A stretch of DNA of 64,000 bases from JBOFDK01 sp051656485 (GCA_051656485.1 JBOGBZ010000042.1:16443-80442); one strand, 5' to 3'. Shown: positions 8,999 to 18,167, numbered from the stretch's first letter. A program made the numbers and translations. The notes: a model not told the origin generated them from the letters alone.

Positions 8999-9634
8999 AT
9001 GTCTATCCAACAAACTTTTTATGAAAAGCAAGCAACCACCCTTATTAAACACCTTCAAAAGAGAAATATGGAAGGAAGCTACTGTGGGACCAAAGAAGAA
9101 GCGCGTCATCTGGCACTTTCTATGATGCCCGAAGAGACAAGCATTTCATGGGGTGGCTCCATGAGTATTTTTGAAGCCGGCCTTGTAGATGCACTTTATG
9201 ACAATGGAAACTACACCCTCTATGACCGTGCCAAATGTACACCTGAAGAACAAGACGACGTGGTACGCAAAAGTTTTTTTGCTGACTTTTATCTGATGAG
9301 CAGCAACGCGATTACTCTTGATGGACAATTAGTCAATATTGATGGTCTAGGTAATCGTGTGGCTGCTATGATTTATGGTCCAAAGAAAGTCATTATGTTA
9401 GTCGGGATGAATAAAGTAGCTACTACTGTAGAAGATGCCATTCGTCGCGTACATAATGTAGCGTCTCCACAAAACACCTTACGTCTAGGCAAAGAAACAC
9501 CTTGTGCAATCACCGGTATTTGCGGCAACTGCTTAAGCCCTGATTGCATCTGTATGCAAACAGTTATTACACGTAACAGCCGTATACCTGGCCGTATTCA
9601 TGTCATTTTAGTCGGTGAATCATTGGGTTACTAA
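8999..9634 (+). CDS. LUD-domain protein (LutC/YkgG-like)
   Basis: The 211-residue protein has the LUD (DUF162) fold: LIKHLQKRNMEGSYC at the start, then ISWGGSMSIFEAGL and DFYLMSSNAITLDGQLVNIDGLGNRVAA in the centre. The C-terminal part carries several Cys residues in CAITGICGNCLSPDCICMQT. LUD proteins include LutC of the LutABC L-lactate oxidation system, but here LutA and LutB are absent, and stand-alone members of this Cys-bearing subgroup have no proven activity. An AAGGAGG site precedes the ATG, and TGCTATACT at 8968-8976 is an extended -10 candidate. It is followed after 42 nt by the dehydrogenase gene. Confidence 0.8.
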   Translation: MSIQQTFYEKQATTLIKHLQKRNMEGSYCGTKEEARHLALSMMPEETSISWGGSMSIFEAGLVDALYDNGNYTLYDRAKCTPEEQDDVVRKSFFADFYLMSSNAITLDGQLVNIDGLGNRVAAMIYGPKKVIMLVGMNKVATTVEDAIRRVHNVASPQNTLRLGKETPCAITGICGNCLSPDCICMQTVITRNSRIPGRIHVILVGESLGY

Positions 9635-9676
9635 GATGTCATCACACATTCTGAACCAATCGAAAGGAGCTTACTT

Positions 9677-10621
9677 ATGAAACTTGTTATTATCGAACCA
9701 TTAGGTGTCCCTGAAGATAAACTCATGGCACTTGCCAATACTACACTTGGCACTACTGTAGACATCGTTTATTACGATACACGTACAGAAGACACTGAGG
9801 AACTCATCCGTCGTGGTAAGGATGCGGATATCATCGCAGTGTCTAACCTGCCACTTCCTAAAGAAGTGATTGAAGGTTGTCCCAGTCTTAAGATGATTGC
9901 TGTAGCTTTTACAGGAGTTGACCACATTCCTCTAGAGACATGCCGTGAGCGCGGTATCACCGTATGTAACTGTGCAGGCTACTCCAATGCAGCTGTATGT
10001 GACTTAGTCTTTGGGATGATCGTTTCCCTTTATCGCAATATCATTCCTTGCGACCAAGTGGTCCGTACTGGTGGTACAAAAGCGGGCCTCATTGGTTGTG
10101 AATTAGAAGGCAAAAAATTCGGCATCATCGGCACAGGTGCCATCGGTATGCGTGTGGCAAAGGTAGCTGAAGCTTTCGGCTGTGAAGTCTATGCGTACAG
10201 TCGTACCGTCAAAACTTCTGAGAGCATCCAGTATGTGGATCTCGACACACTCCTTAGCACTTGCGATATCATCTCACTTCATGTGCCACTCACAGAGAAT
10301 ACCAAGCATCTCATGAATGCAGAGAAACTGGCACTTATGAAGCCAAATGCCATTCTTATCAATACCGCACGTGGCCCTGTGGTGGATAATACAGCTTTAG
10401 CTGAAGCGCTGACACGTGGTACCCTTGCTGGTGCAGGCATCGATGTCTTTGAAGTGGAACCGCCACTAGCGACCACTCACCCGCTCTTCCACTCACCACA
10501 TACACTCGTTACCCCACACATTGCCTTTGCAACCCACGAAGCATTGGAAAAACGTGCAGTCATCGTCTTTGATAATATCAAGAACTGGCTGGCACATACA
10601 CCACAAAACATCATTTGTTAG
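9677..10621 (+). CDS. D-2-hydroxyacid dehydrogenase, NAD-dependent
   Basis: The 314-residue protein belongs to the D-isomer-specific 2-hydroxyacid dehydrogenases, which interconvert 2-hydroxyacids and 2-oxoacids with NAD(H). The NAD-binding motif GIIGTGAIGMRVAKVAEAFG is near residue 150. The catalytic Arg, Glu and His sit in INTARGPVVDN, VFEVEPPL and PHIAFAT. Substrate (glycerate, lactate, phosphoglycerate or another) cannot be told from sequence; there is no ACT or ASB domain, so it is not a classic long SerA. It likely shares a transcript with the LUD gene. Confidence 0.88.
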   Translation: MKLVIIEPLGVPEDKLMALANTTLGTTVDIVYYDTRTEDTEELIRRGKDADIIAVSNLPLPKEVIEGCPSLKMIAVAFTGVDHIPLETCRERGITVCNCAGYSNAAVCDLVFGMIVSLYRNIIPCDQVVRTGGTKAGLIGCELEGKKFGIIGTGAIGMRVAKVAEAFGCEVYAYSRTVKTSESIQYVDLDTLLSTCDIISLHVPLTENTKHLMNAEKLALMKPNAILINTARGPVVDNTALAEALTRGTLAGAGIDVFEVEPPLATTHPLFHSPHTLVTPHIAFATHEALEKRAVIVFDNIKNWLAHTPQNIIC

Positions 10622-10713
10622 TTCACACCTACAAGCACAAGAGAGAGTCCTTGTGCTTGTATTGTCATATAATTATAGAATTTTTTTATTTCTTTTTATG
10701 GCGTTGGTTAATA

Positions 10714-10742
10714 TTGACACTCCTTATGGCATATGCTATTAT
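10714..10742 (+). promoter_or_regulatory. Sigma-A promoter of the tRNA-Thr gene
   Basis: A consensus TTGACA (10714-10719) and TATTAT (10737-10742) are separated by exactly 17 nt, 22 nt before the tRNA 5' end. Confidence 0.85.
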
Positions 10743-10764
10743 AAAGAAGTTGCAAGACACATAC

Positions 10765-10837
10765 GCTGTTATAGCACAGTCGGTAGTGCACTACATTGGT
10801 AGTGTAGAGGTCACCGGTTCGATTCCGGTTAACAGCT
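10765..10837 (+). tRNA. tRNA-Thr (anticodon GGT)
   Basis: A complete cloverleaf is visible. The acceptor stem GCTGTTA pairs with TAACAGC, the D stem is GCAC/GTGC, and the anticodon stem CTACA/TGTAG encloses the loop TTGGTAG. The T arm is ACCGGTTCGATTCCGGT. The anticodon GGT reads ACC and ACT threonine codons. The 3' CCA is not encoded. A single-gene transcription unit with its own promoter and terminator. Confidence 0.93.
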
Positions 10838-10843
10838 TGTATA

Positions 10844-10885
10844 AAAAAAGAGTACCTTCTCATTTTTATGAAGGTACTCTTTTTT
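10844..10885. terminator. Bidirectional terminator after tRNA-Thr
   Basis: The stem AAAAAAGAGTACCTTC with GAAGGTACTCTTTTTT and a 10-nt loop has A and T runs on both sides. It also serves the convergent small gene at 10895. Confidence 0.88.
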
Positions 10886-10894
10886 ATTTCTACC

Positions 10895-11128
10895 TTATTC
10901 ATTCATATATTTTTGAAGTAACTTTAATTCTTCCTTCAATACATACTCCAGTTCATTAATTGCCTTTACTAAACAAGTAGCCGAGCTATTGGCATCTAAC
11001 ATATCCTCTATGCAACCACTCCTTACTATCTTGTGTAATTTTTCACTTTCGGCTGTCAATATATTTGCCAGTGCTTTTTCTTGAAACGCAATAGATTCTA
11101 TAAGCTCAGGTATTTCTCTAGATACCAT
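10895..11128 (-). CDS. Small helical protein resembling the tail of collagen-like spore proteins
   Basis: The 77-residue protein is predicted all-helical, with heptad-like spacing (IESIAFQEKALANILTAES, then AINELEYVLKEELKLLQKY). It looks homologous to the divergent 98-residue protein at 11289; both share an (A/E)xxLAxILxxExxxLxK pattern and a later NxSxxxxxxxIxxLExxL pattern. From memory, similar helices form the C-terminal tail of Clostridium and Paenibacillus collagen-like spore proteins and also occur as small stand-alone proteins. A role at the spore surface is inferred. An AGGAGG site precedes the ATG. Confidence 0.6.
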   Translation of the reverse strand: MVSREIPELIESIAFQEKALANILTAESEKLHKIVRSGCIEDMLDANSSATCLVKAINELEYVLKEELKLLQKYMNE

Positions 11129-11288
11129 TTTGTTTCCTCCTCATACTTTCTCACTTATACTATATTCATCTTCTCTCCTAATGGCTACTTAATCTACCAA
11201 TATCTAAGATATTTTATAATTAATTAACATTATCCTTCTCTGTTGAATAGACTATTATTAAGATTTATAGAACCCAAAGGAGTTTTTT

Positions 11289-11585
11289 ATGAACTGTAAC
11301 GACATTTCAAAAAATATTGCTCTTACCCAGTTAAGTATTGCACACATTCTTAATGAGACAGGCAATAACTTGCAAAAAGCTGTTGATGTTTCCGATAACA
11401 TCTGTGATTTGCTTCACGCAAATGAATCGACCATTTCTACCATACAATATATAACGGCTCTCCAGACGTCTCTTTATCAACAACTTCAACAACTTTTCGA
11501 ACATACTTGTGATTATACTGACTCCCAAACTACAGACTCTGATTATTATTATTGCTCATCTTGTAATTGTTATCACCCTTATTAA
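11289..11585 (+). CDS. Small helical protein with Cys/Tyr-rich tail
   Basis: The 98-residue protein has a helical domain (residues about 5-75, IALTQLSIAHILNETGNNLQK and ITALQTSLYQQLQQLFE) like the neighbour at 10895. A short Asp/Tyr/Cys tail follows, ending YYYCSSCNCYHPY. Tyr- and Cys-rich tails are common in spore coat proteins, where they can be cross-linked, so a coat or exosporium location is inferred. An AAAGGAG site precedes the ATG. The 160-nt divergent intergenic region must hold promoters for both genes, but no clear consensus was found there. Confidence 0.6.
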   Translation: MNCNDISKNIALTQLSIAHILNETGNNLQKAVDVSDNICDLLHANESTISTIQYITALQTSLYQQLQQLFEHTCDYTDSQTTDSDYYYCSSCNCYHPY

Positions 11586-11590
11586 AATTT

Positions 11591-11629
11591 AAAAGTCAAT
11601 GCCGTTATTTCTTATAGGCATTGACTTTT
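11591..11629. terminator. Bidirectional terminator
   Basis: A perfect 13-bp stem, AAAAGTCAATGCC with GGCATTGACTTTT, lies between convergent genes. Confidence 0.85.
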
Positions 11630-11633
11630 ATTC

Positions 11634-12914
11634 TTATTCTAGTAGTAGTTGAAATTGATTTTCCCATATCCATTCCTTCGTAAACTGTGTCCGTGCCATG
11701 GTCTTAGCTTTCAGTGGATTACTTTCTCGCATCAGTGTCCCAATCTCTTTGCCACGCTCATCATAGTAAAGCTTCTCACTAGGGTGATACTGCTGCTTCG
11801 TATCATACCCATAATGGTGTGCATCCCATTCCATAAAATAGGCTCCTAGCACTTTGCCTATTTCTTCTAATGCTGGTACACATTTATTCACCACGATAAA
11901 ATTGCCTCGACTTGCTGCCTCGATAACCGTTAACCCAAATGTTTCTGAAAAGGACGGACAAATATATAAATTGGATAACGTAAACAAATCTAGTACCCCT
12001 TGCCTTGGGAAACCATTAGGATAACCATATTCACTGGTAAAGATAAGATCTTCAGGTGCTAAACCATAAAAATCAGCAACATATCGAATAGCTTTCTTAT
12101 AATCTTCAGCAGGTGTATCCATACATGGGAAGTCACAGAAGATGACTTTCACCGTCTTCTCATTAACTCTTTTGATACTCCCTGCTAATGCTGCTACTTT
12201 CTCAAATTTTTTCCCTGTGGAAAACCTACCTGCATAAACGATTAATATTTCTGGAGCAGTTAAATCTACTTCTTTATGCAGCTTTTGGACAGCTTCTCCT
12301 AATGACTCTACCATCGGTACGATGTTGTACACCACCTGACACCTTGCTTCTGCTACTTGATACTGCTTGGCTAGAGCTGGTATTCCTGAGTACGATGGAT
12401 AGGCAAATACAGTCTTTGGCATAGCGGTATATCTCCCCTCCATCCCCTCAGCCATTTTCAATGGCCTTTGGGTTGGAAACGAATGTGTAAATGCCACAAA
12501 CCTTAACTTAGGGAAGAGAGGTTGTACTTTTCGAATAGCTATATTGTGTACATAATGCCACCCTTGATAAAGAATATCATGCATCATACACACCTTCACA
12601 TCACTCAAAGCTTCTTTAAATTGCTCTGCAAAAAAATCTACTTCTTCATAAAAAGTCTTATGAAGTTTTTGGTCTGGACTGCTATAGTCATACCATTGTA
12701 TTTGTTTGCCACTTCGTTCATTCCTAATCTTTATCCATTGGATACGTTCGTCTAAGAAACTTCCCCAGCGTTCATGATCAGGGCAGTTCTCCGTCACAAT
12801 CATCTTAACTTCTATATCATGCTCAAGTAACATTTGCACGTGTGTTTCTACGACATTCACCAAAGAGTACGTAGATGCTAATCCATTAAACATCGTCAGT
12901 ATTGCTACTTTCAA
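11634..12914 (-). CDS. GT4-family glycosyltransferase (paralogue 1)
   Basis: The 426-residue protein has two Rossmann-like halves of a GT-B enzyme. The N-terminus MKVAILTMFNGLASTYSLVNVVETHV resembles the acceptor side. The C-terminal half has ILIVYAGRFSTGKKFEKVAAL and the nucleotide-sugar signature CPSFSETFGLTVIEAASRGN, with the E-x7-E pair typical of retaining GT4 enzymes. It is clearly paralogous to the gene immediately upstream at 12919 (4-nt gap). There is no membrane segment, so it acts in the cytoplasm. The sugar and acceptor are unknown; glycosylation of spore surface proteins is inferred from the locus. Confidence 0.85.
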   Translation of the reverse strand: MKVAILTMFNGLASTYSLVNVVETHVQMLLEHDIEVKMIVTENCPDHERWGSFLDERIQWIKIRNERSGKQIQWYDYSSPDQKLHKTFYEEVDFFAEQFKEALSDVKVCMMHDILYQGWHYVHNIAIRKVQPLFPKLRFVAFTHSFPTQRPLKMAEGMEGRYTAMPKTVFAYPSYSGIPALAKQYQVAEARCQVVYNIVPMVESLGEAVQKLHKEVDLTAPEILIVYAGRFSTGKKFEKVAALAGSIKRVNEKTVKVIFCDFPCMDTPAEDYKKAIRYVADFYGLAPEDLIFTSEYGYPNGFPRQGVLDLFTLSNLYICPSFSETFGLTVIEAASRGNFIVVNKCVPALEEIGKVLGAYFMEWDAHHYGYDTKQQYHPSEKLYYDERGKEIGTLMRESNPLKAKTMARTQFTKEWIWENQFQLLLE

Positions 12915-12918
12915 AATC

Positions 12919-14202
12919 TTACACCTCCAATAACGGCTTTAGTTGATTTTCCCATATCCATTCCCTATTTAAGCGTTGTCTTACGACAGTCTTGGCATAA
13001 CACACCCGATCATCTCGCATGAGGTCAGCAACTATTTTACTATGTTCTTCATAGTACGCCTTTTCTGATGGATGATAATTTTGTTTGGTATCAAAGCCAT
13101 AATTACGTGCATCCCATTTCATAAAATACGCATGGAGCAATTGCCCTGCTTCTTCAAGTGCAGGGACACATTCATTCAGCACGAGAAAATTCCCACGGCT
13201 AGCGGCTTCTAGTGTTGTAAGCGAGAATCCTTCAGAGTAAGATGGACATACAAATAGATTCGACAAACTAAATAAATCTAATATACTTTGATGTGCAATC
13301 CCCATGGGATACCCTAACTCTGAAGTAAATACCAATTCTCCCTCATCTAATCCATAGAGCCTTCCTTCTTTTTTGATTTTTTTCTTATAATCATAACCTT
13401 TCGTTCGCTGATCTGGTACATCGCAAAAAACGACTTGAACAGTCTGTTCATTGATCACCTTCAAACATCCTGCAAAAGCCGCCACCTTCTCAAATTTTTT
13501 TCCTTCTGATAACCTCCCCGGATAGATAATAAGTACATCACTTCTAAGTAAATTCACTTGCCGATGTATCTCTTTTACTTCTTCTGATACATGCTCCATC
13601 AAACTCGGTGAATTATATACTACCTGGCATTTCCCTCTCGCGACATTGTACTGTGCTGCTAGCGCTGGAATTCCCGAACTACTTGGATAGACATACCTTG
13701 TTCGAGGCATTGGGGTATATCTACCTTCAAACCCTGCATTCAATTGAATGGGTCTATTAACTGGGAATGAATGTGCGAAGGCGATAAATGCCACATCATC
13801 TAAATTTTCTTGTGCCTGTCTTATGGCTATATTGTATACGTATTGAATGCCTGTATAAAGTGTATCATGCATGATACATACTTCCACGTCTTGTAGTGCC
13901 TCTTCAAATTGCTTTGCAAAAAAGTCTACCTCTTCAGCAAAGGTAGCATGTAATTTTCCATTTGGCATATCATAATTTTGAAGTTGTATTTGCCTTCCGT
14001 TTAATGTGTGTGAGATACCTACCCACTCAATACGTTCATCTGCATAAATCCCTTTCCGCTCACACGCCATACAACTCTCTGCTACGATTAATTTCACCTC
14101 AATCCCGTCATTGAGTAGCATATATAAATGCTCTGCAACAACATTGGTAACGGAGTATGTTTCTATAAGCCCCGTAAACATCGTTAATATTGCTACTTTC
14201 AC
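12919..14202 (-). CDS. GT4-family glycosyltransferase (paralogue 2)
   Basis: The 427-residue paralogue of the 11634 gene has the same N-terminus (MKVAILTMFTGLIETYSVTNVV), the same VLIIYPGRLSEGKKFEKVAAF hinge segment, and the E-x7-E signature in CPSYSEGFSLTTLEAASRGN. The two genes are a tandem duplication that has diverged, presumably to use different acceptors or sugars. This gene is first in the pair. Upstream at 14242-14256 is CATATAAATAGAAAG on the minus strand, a 15-mer repeated exactly upstream of the gene at 30339. Confidence 0.85.
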   Translation of the reverse strand: MKVAILTMFTGLIETYSVTNVVAEHLYMLLNDGIEVKLIVAESCMACERKGIYADERIEWVGISHTLNGRQIQLQNYDMPNGKLHATFAEEVDFFAKQFEEALQDVEVCIMHDTLYTGIQYVYNIAIRQAQENLDDVAFIAFAHSFPVNRPIQLNAGFEGRYTPMPRTRYVYPSSSGIPALAAQYNVARGKCQVVYNSPSLMEHVSEEVKEIHRQVNLLRSDVLIIYPGRLSEGKKFEKVAAFAGCLKVINEQTVQVVFCDVPDQRTKGYDYKKKIKKEGRLYGLDEGELVFTSELGYPMGIAHQSILDLFSLSNLFVCPSYSEGFSLTTLEAASRGNFLVLNECVPALEEAGQLLHAYFMKWDARNYGFDTKQNYHPSEKAYYEEHSKIVADLMRDDRVCYAKTVVRQRLNREWIWENQLKPLLEV

Positions 14203-14398
14203 CCAACCCCTCCTTGTATCACTTAAGTGTTCTTTCTATTTATATGTATCCGCCAAATACTCCATGCTTTTTAGCGTAAAAAAGATCGAGTAGGCGCTAA
14301 ATAATCGAAATAGCCACTGGCTTCAATGCTGTCCATAAAACCTTATTCTTTAACTACTTAGGAGGATTGCATGCTAATGCAATCCCCCCTTTTATAAC

Positions 14399-16807
14399 CT
14401 ATGACCTAATGCGCAAATTCCATACACCCATATGATTAGGATTATTCTTCTCTAATGCACGCATTGACTCTTGTAATTCAATCTCTTCAGTTGCCTTATT
14501 TACCATTTTTCTCCTATGGGCTGTTTCGTTAGTGTCTACCTTTTCTTTTGACCTCTCCTCTATTTTTTCTTCTCTTCTGCTCTTATTTGCTTGAGATACG
14601 ATAAACGTATAGGTAATCGTCTTACCATCTTCTGTTATTTTGACACCTGTGCGTGTTTCTAAAGTCTTATCAAAGAAATAATATGCCGTTGGTGCACTTA
14701 ATGTAGCTTTATAAATATATATTTTGTCCTCCTCTACCACACTTACTCCATCTACCGATATTAGATGATTATCTACATCATAAACCTGCCACATTGGTCT
14801 AAGGACCATTCCCTCTACATTAGTTCTTACTTCACTCGATTCAGGTAATGTTATAGCATCCCCTATCCCTATCTCTTCCTTTGCCATAGATGGCTCTCCA
14901 TACAATTTTGTAATAATAATGTGATTCGTATAAACCCGCTTTTTCGTAATGCTACTTGCCCCTTCTTTAGCAGTCTCCATAAGACGCTGATACACGATAT
15001 AATCTGTATACGGCTCAAGTTCTCCAAACTTTATTTCTTGCCTAAATATTTTTGGTACCTCCTCTATTTCTCTTCCAAGTGCATATTCATATCCCTTAAT
15101 TTTCTTGATGCGGATAGTCTGGGAAGTTACATCTTCTACTACTGGCACTAGCACTTCCCCCACATAAGGATATTTCTTAATCTCTTCCGTAATCTGGTAA
15201 ACCTCTCCTAATGCATCGGGGGTTGTTACCTCTACTACTAGATACTTGCCTATATCCTCTACCGTAGGTTGATATGTTTGATTTGTACTGAGTACTATAC
15301 TATAGTCTATTCCTACTTTACTATCTGTTGTAGACCTATACCACCTATACACCAAGCGAGATGTTATTTTCAATTGCCTTGCATCTACAACAACAGGTAC
15401 ATCTATTCGTGGTGGATTCCCTTGTCTAAAGACAATTTCCCCTTGTTGCTCTGGCAAAATAATTGGTTCAAAATCAATACGTATCTCTAACTTCATACTT
15501 TTTTGTGCTTTATCTCTATTAATAAAAGCTTCTTGATTTTCACCTGCAAAAACTTCTGTTTCCTCAAATGCATAACCTGCCTTAGCTTCAAGGTACAACA
15601 TTAACTTATAAGCTGTACTATAAATACACATTGTATGTGCTGGCTCCCAGCGTACTTCTTGTATACTATAATTTGTATCATGTGTTTTAAATGTTTGCTG
15701 TAGTTTTTCTCCCACTATAAGTTTATTTACTGCCAAAGAAACCACATGAATGATCTTAAGATTTTTTAAATGCTCTACCATTTCATCTTGTTGATTGGTT
15801 AGTCCTACAAGAATAGGTAGCTTCCCTTGTCTTAAAATCCACCCATTGCCATAATTAAATTCTTTCGTCAAATAGGTAACCTCTGTATTAATAGCTTCTC
15901 GCGTTAAATCTTCACCATCTTTGTTTAGTAAAGTTCCATTTTTTTGGTACTGCCCATTAACTAACATCTCTAAAAAAGCATAGTTGATGCCCATTCCACT
16001 TTCTTCTCCGCTGATCCTTCCAATAATACTTCCTTCAATCGCTTCATTTAAGGCAATACAATTAGTCGTATTATTTTTTTCGCTCTGTGTTTCACCATGT
16101 TTTTCGCTTTTCCCTACAATGCCTCCTATAAAGCTTTCACCTTTCAGCCTCATTATACTATAGCAACTCCGTATAGAGCTTCCTGTACCATTATATCCTA
16201 CAATACCACCCAGACACCCTTTCTGCATCTTGCCTTCTCCTTCTGTATAGCAATGCTCCACAACAGATTTATAGCCATTATACCCCACTATCCCCCCTAT
16301 TGTTTTTCCTTCCCCTTCTATACTTATAGAAGCATAGCAATGCCTGATATAATTGTAATAATCTGCATAGCCTATAAGCCCACCGCCATAGCTTCCCTGC
16401 ATTATAATTGTTCCTTTCACAAAGCACTTCTCTACCGTACTATTGGCACTTATTTTCCCGACTAGCCCTCCTACGTATTCTCTTCCATGGACAAGGCAAT
16501 CTATAATGCCTATATTTTTAATTTCACTATATTCTACTATGCCAAATAGACCTATATAATCTTTTTGATTAAGTTGTATTTTCATCTGTGTAATAAGATG
16601 CCCATCCCCATCAAAACAGCCTCTAAAAGGATATCGCTCATTACCTATAGGTGACCAGTTTCTTCCTATTAATGTAATATCTTGTACAAGTTTTACATGG
16701 ACCTTCTCTTCTTCTAACTCCCCACTATTCACCTTATCACGCAACACTTCCATATCTACTATGGAGCTTATAATATACGGTTCTATAGCCTTCCCTGTTC
16801 CTTTCAT
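14399..16807 (-). CDS. GLUG-repeat protein without signal peptide
   Basis: The 802-residue protein begins MKGTGKAIEPYIISS, with no signal peptide. Residues about 50-260 hold GLUG-type repeats (YVGGLVGKISANSTVEKC, YGGGLIGYADYYNYIRHC, TIGGIVGYNGYKSVVEHC, CLGGIVGYNGTGSSIRSC, FIGGIVGKSE), each with a Cys at the same place, suggesting a right-handed beta-helix. Residues about 330-720 look like several beta-sandwich modules (YRWYRSTTDSKVGIDYSIVL). The end is highly charged. GLUG proteins are usually secreted adhesins, so the missing signal peptide within a spore locus suggests assembly on the spore from the mother cell. An A+G-rich GGGGGA site precedes the ATG. Confidence 0.7.
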   Translation of the reverse strand: MKGTGKAIEPYIISSIVDMEVLRDKVNSGELEEEKVHVKLVQDITLIGRNWSPIGNERYPFRGCFDGDGHLITQMKIQLNQKDYIGLFGIVEYSEIKNIGIIDCLVHGREYVGGLVGKISANSTVEKCFVKGTIIMQGSYGGGLIGYADYYNYIRHCYASISIEGEGKTIGGIVGYNGYKSVVEHCYTEGEGKMQKGCLGGIVGYNGTGSSIRSCYSIMRLKGESFIGGIVGKSEKHGETQSEKNNTTNCIALNEAIEGSIIGRISGEESGMGINYAFLEMLVNGQYQKNGTLLNKDGEDLTREAINTEVTYLTKEFNYGNGWILRQGKLPILVGLTNQQDEMVEHLKNLKIIHVVSLAVNKLIVGEKLQQTFKTHDTNYSIQEVRWEPAHTMCIYSTAYKLMLYLEAKAGYAFEETEVFAGENQEAFINRDKAQKSMKLEIRIDFEPIILPEQQGEIVFRQGNPPRIDVPVVVDARQLKITSRLVYRWYRSTTDSKVGIDYSIVLSTNQTYQPTVEDIGKYLVVEVTTPDALGEVYQITEEIKKYPYVGEVLVPVVEDVTSQTIRIKKIKGYEYALGREIEEVPKIFRQEIKFGELEPYTDYIVYQRLMETAKEGASSITKKRVYTNHIIITKLYGEPSMAKEEIGIGDAITLPESSEVRTNVEGMVLRPMWQVYDVDNHLISVDGVSVVEEDKIYIYKATLSAPTAYYFFDKTLETRTGVKITEDGKTITYTFIVSQANKSRREEKIEERSKEKVDTNETAHRRKMVNKATEEIELQESMRALEKNNPNHMGVWNLRIRS

Positions 16808-16955
16808 TCTTTTTCCCCCTCTTTATCTCTAACTTTTTCACTAGCTATAATAAATATATGTTTTTTAATTAGAAAAGTACCATATTTTTACACCTTAATC
16901 TTCTATCTTTCTCCTGCATCTCATATATATAAAAAAATATGAAAGGAGCATGTCC

Positions 16956-18167
16956 ATGCATTCCTATACAATCCAATTTGACAATGCGGCCACCACACCT
17001 CCTCTTCCTGCTGTTAATACCGCTGTTCAGAAAGCCCTTATACACTATGCTTCTCTTAATCGTAGCACTAGTACTGATAGTGATTTTTCCACCCTTACTT
17101 ATGCCCGTACCAAACAATCCATTTTGTCTTTTCTAGGTCTTTCCACACCACAAGACTATACCGTTGTTTATACCAAAAATACAACAGAGGGTATCAATCT
17201 TTTAGCTCATACACTTATTAAAGACAAAAATACAAAAGTTCTCCTTACGCGTATGGAGCACCACTCTAACGACCTTCCTTGGCGTTACCATGCAACTCCA
17301 GAATATGTAGAGATTGACCCTCTAGGTCGACTCGATTTAGAAGACCTTCAACGTCACTTAGAAGCTTCACAAGGGGATATAGCCTATGTCTGTGTAACGG
17401 CTGCTTCTAACGTAACTGGCTACGAAACTCCCATTCATCAAATTGCTAAATTAGCACATCATTACAATGCCCAAATCATTGTTGATGCTGCACAACTGGT
17501 AGCTCATAAGCCTATCAACATGCTAGGCAACTCAAAAGAAGAAGCCCTTGACTACTTGGTCTTTTCCGGTCACAAAATGTATGCCCCCTATGGCTCAGGT
17601 GTTATTGTCGGTCGTTTTCCTCCTAGTGCTACCCTTAATCCTTTTATACTAGGTGGGGGTACTGTACGGCAGGTAACCGATACACAGTATCTCCCCTCTG
17701 ATGCTCCTCATGGTCTTGAAGGGGGTACACAAAATCTACTCGGGGCTATAGCTATTGAAGCTGCTCTACAAGAAATCCTTCGTCGGGGCTTCCCTTCTAT
17801 TGTGGCACATGAAACAAAGCTCCAAACATATCTTATAGAAAATCTTCGTGACCTCCGCCATATTATTCTTTATGGTGATAGCTATAACTTTACAGATCGA
17901 TTAGGCGTCATCCCCTTTAATATCAAAGGCATACCTTACGGTGAAGTATCCTCTCGTTTATCTCAGCAGTTTCATATAGCTACACGCTGTGGCAAAATGT
18001 GTGCTCATCCCTATGTTGAACGCCTACTCCATACATCTCCTGAAACCGTTCAACATGTCCCTCACTATTATGGTGAAGAAGGTATGGTTCGCATAAGTAT
18101 TGGCCTTCTTAATACCCTTGAAGATTGCACCTATTTACTTGAAATATTAGCTACACACTTCCATTAA
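16956..18167 (+). CDS. Class V aminotransferase-fold PLP enzyme (cysteine desulfurase-like)
   Basis: About 403 residues with a class V aminotransferase fold. Visible motifs are the N-terminal DNAATTPPLP, the phosphate-cup segment YTKNTTEGINLLAHTL, MEHHSNDLPWR, the PLP Asp in IIVDAAQLVAH, and the Schiff-base Lys in VFSGHKMYAPYGSGV. A Cys-bearing C-terminal segment (ATRCGKMCAHPYVERLL) could be the sulfur acceptor of a cysteine desulfurase or selenocysteine lyase-like enzyme. I prefer the ATG at 16956, 7 nt after AAAGGAG; the ATG at 16950 is too close to that site. No iscU partner is nearby. Why it lies among spore surface genes is unclear. Confidence 0.8.
   Translation: MHSYTIQFDNAATTPPLPAVNTAVQKALIHYASLNRSTSTDSDFSTLTYARTKQSILSFLGLSTPQDYTVVYTKNTTEGINLLAHTLIKDKNTKVLLTRMEHHSNDLPWRYHATPEYVEIDPLGRLDLEDLQRHLEASQGDIAYVCVTAASNVTGYETPIHQIAKLAHHYNAQIIVDAAQLVAHKPINMLGNSKEEALDYLVFSGHKMYAPYGSGVIVGRFPPSATLNPFILGGGTVRQVTDTQYLPSDAPHGLEGGTQNLLGAIAIEAALQEILRRGFPSIVAHETKLQTYLIENLRDLRHIILYGDSYNFTDRLGVIPFNIKGIPYGEVSSRLSQQFHIATRCGKMCAHPYVERLLHTSPETVQHVPHYYGEEGMVRISIGLLNTLEDCTYLLEILATHFH

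Noticed and set aside
10765..10837. Idea that tRNA-Thr(GGT) is here to supply threonine for the Thr-rich collagen-like proteins
   Set aside because: The repeated Gly-Pro-Thr triplets use mostly ACA, which anticodon GGT does not read; the tRNA is also under an ordinary vegetative promoter.
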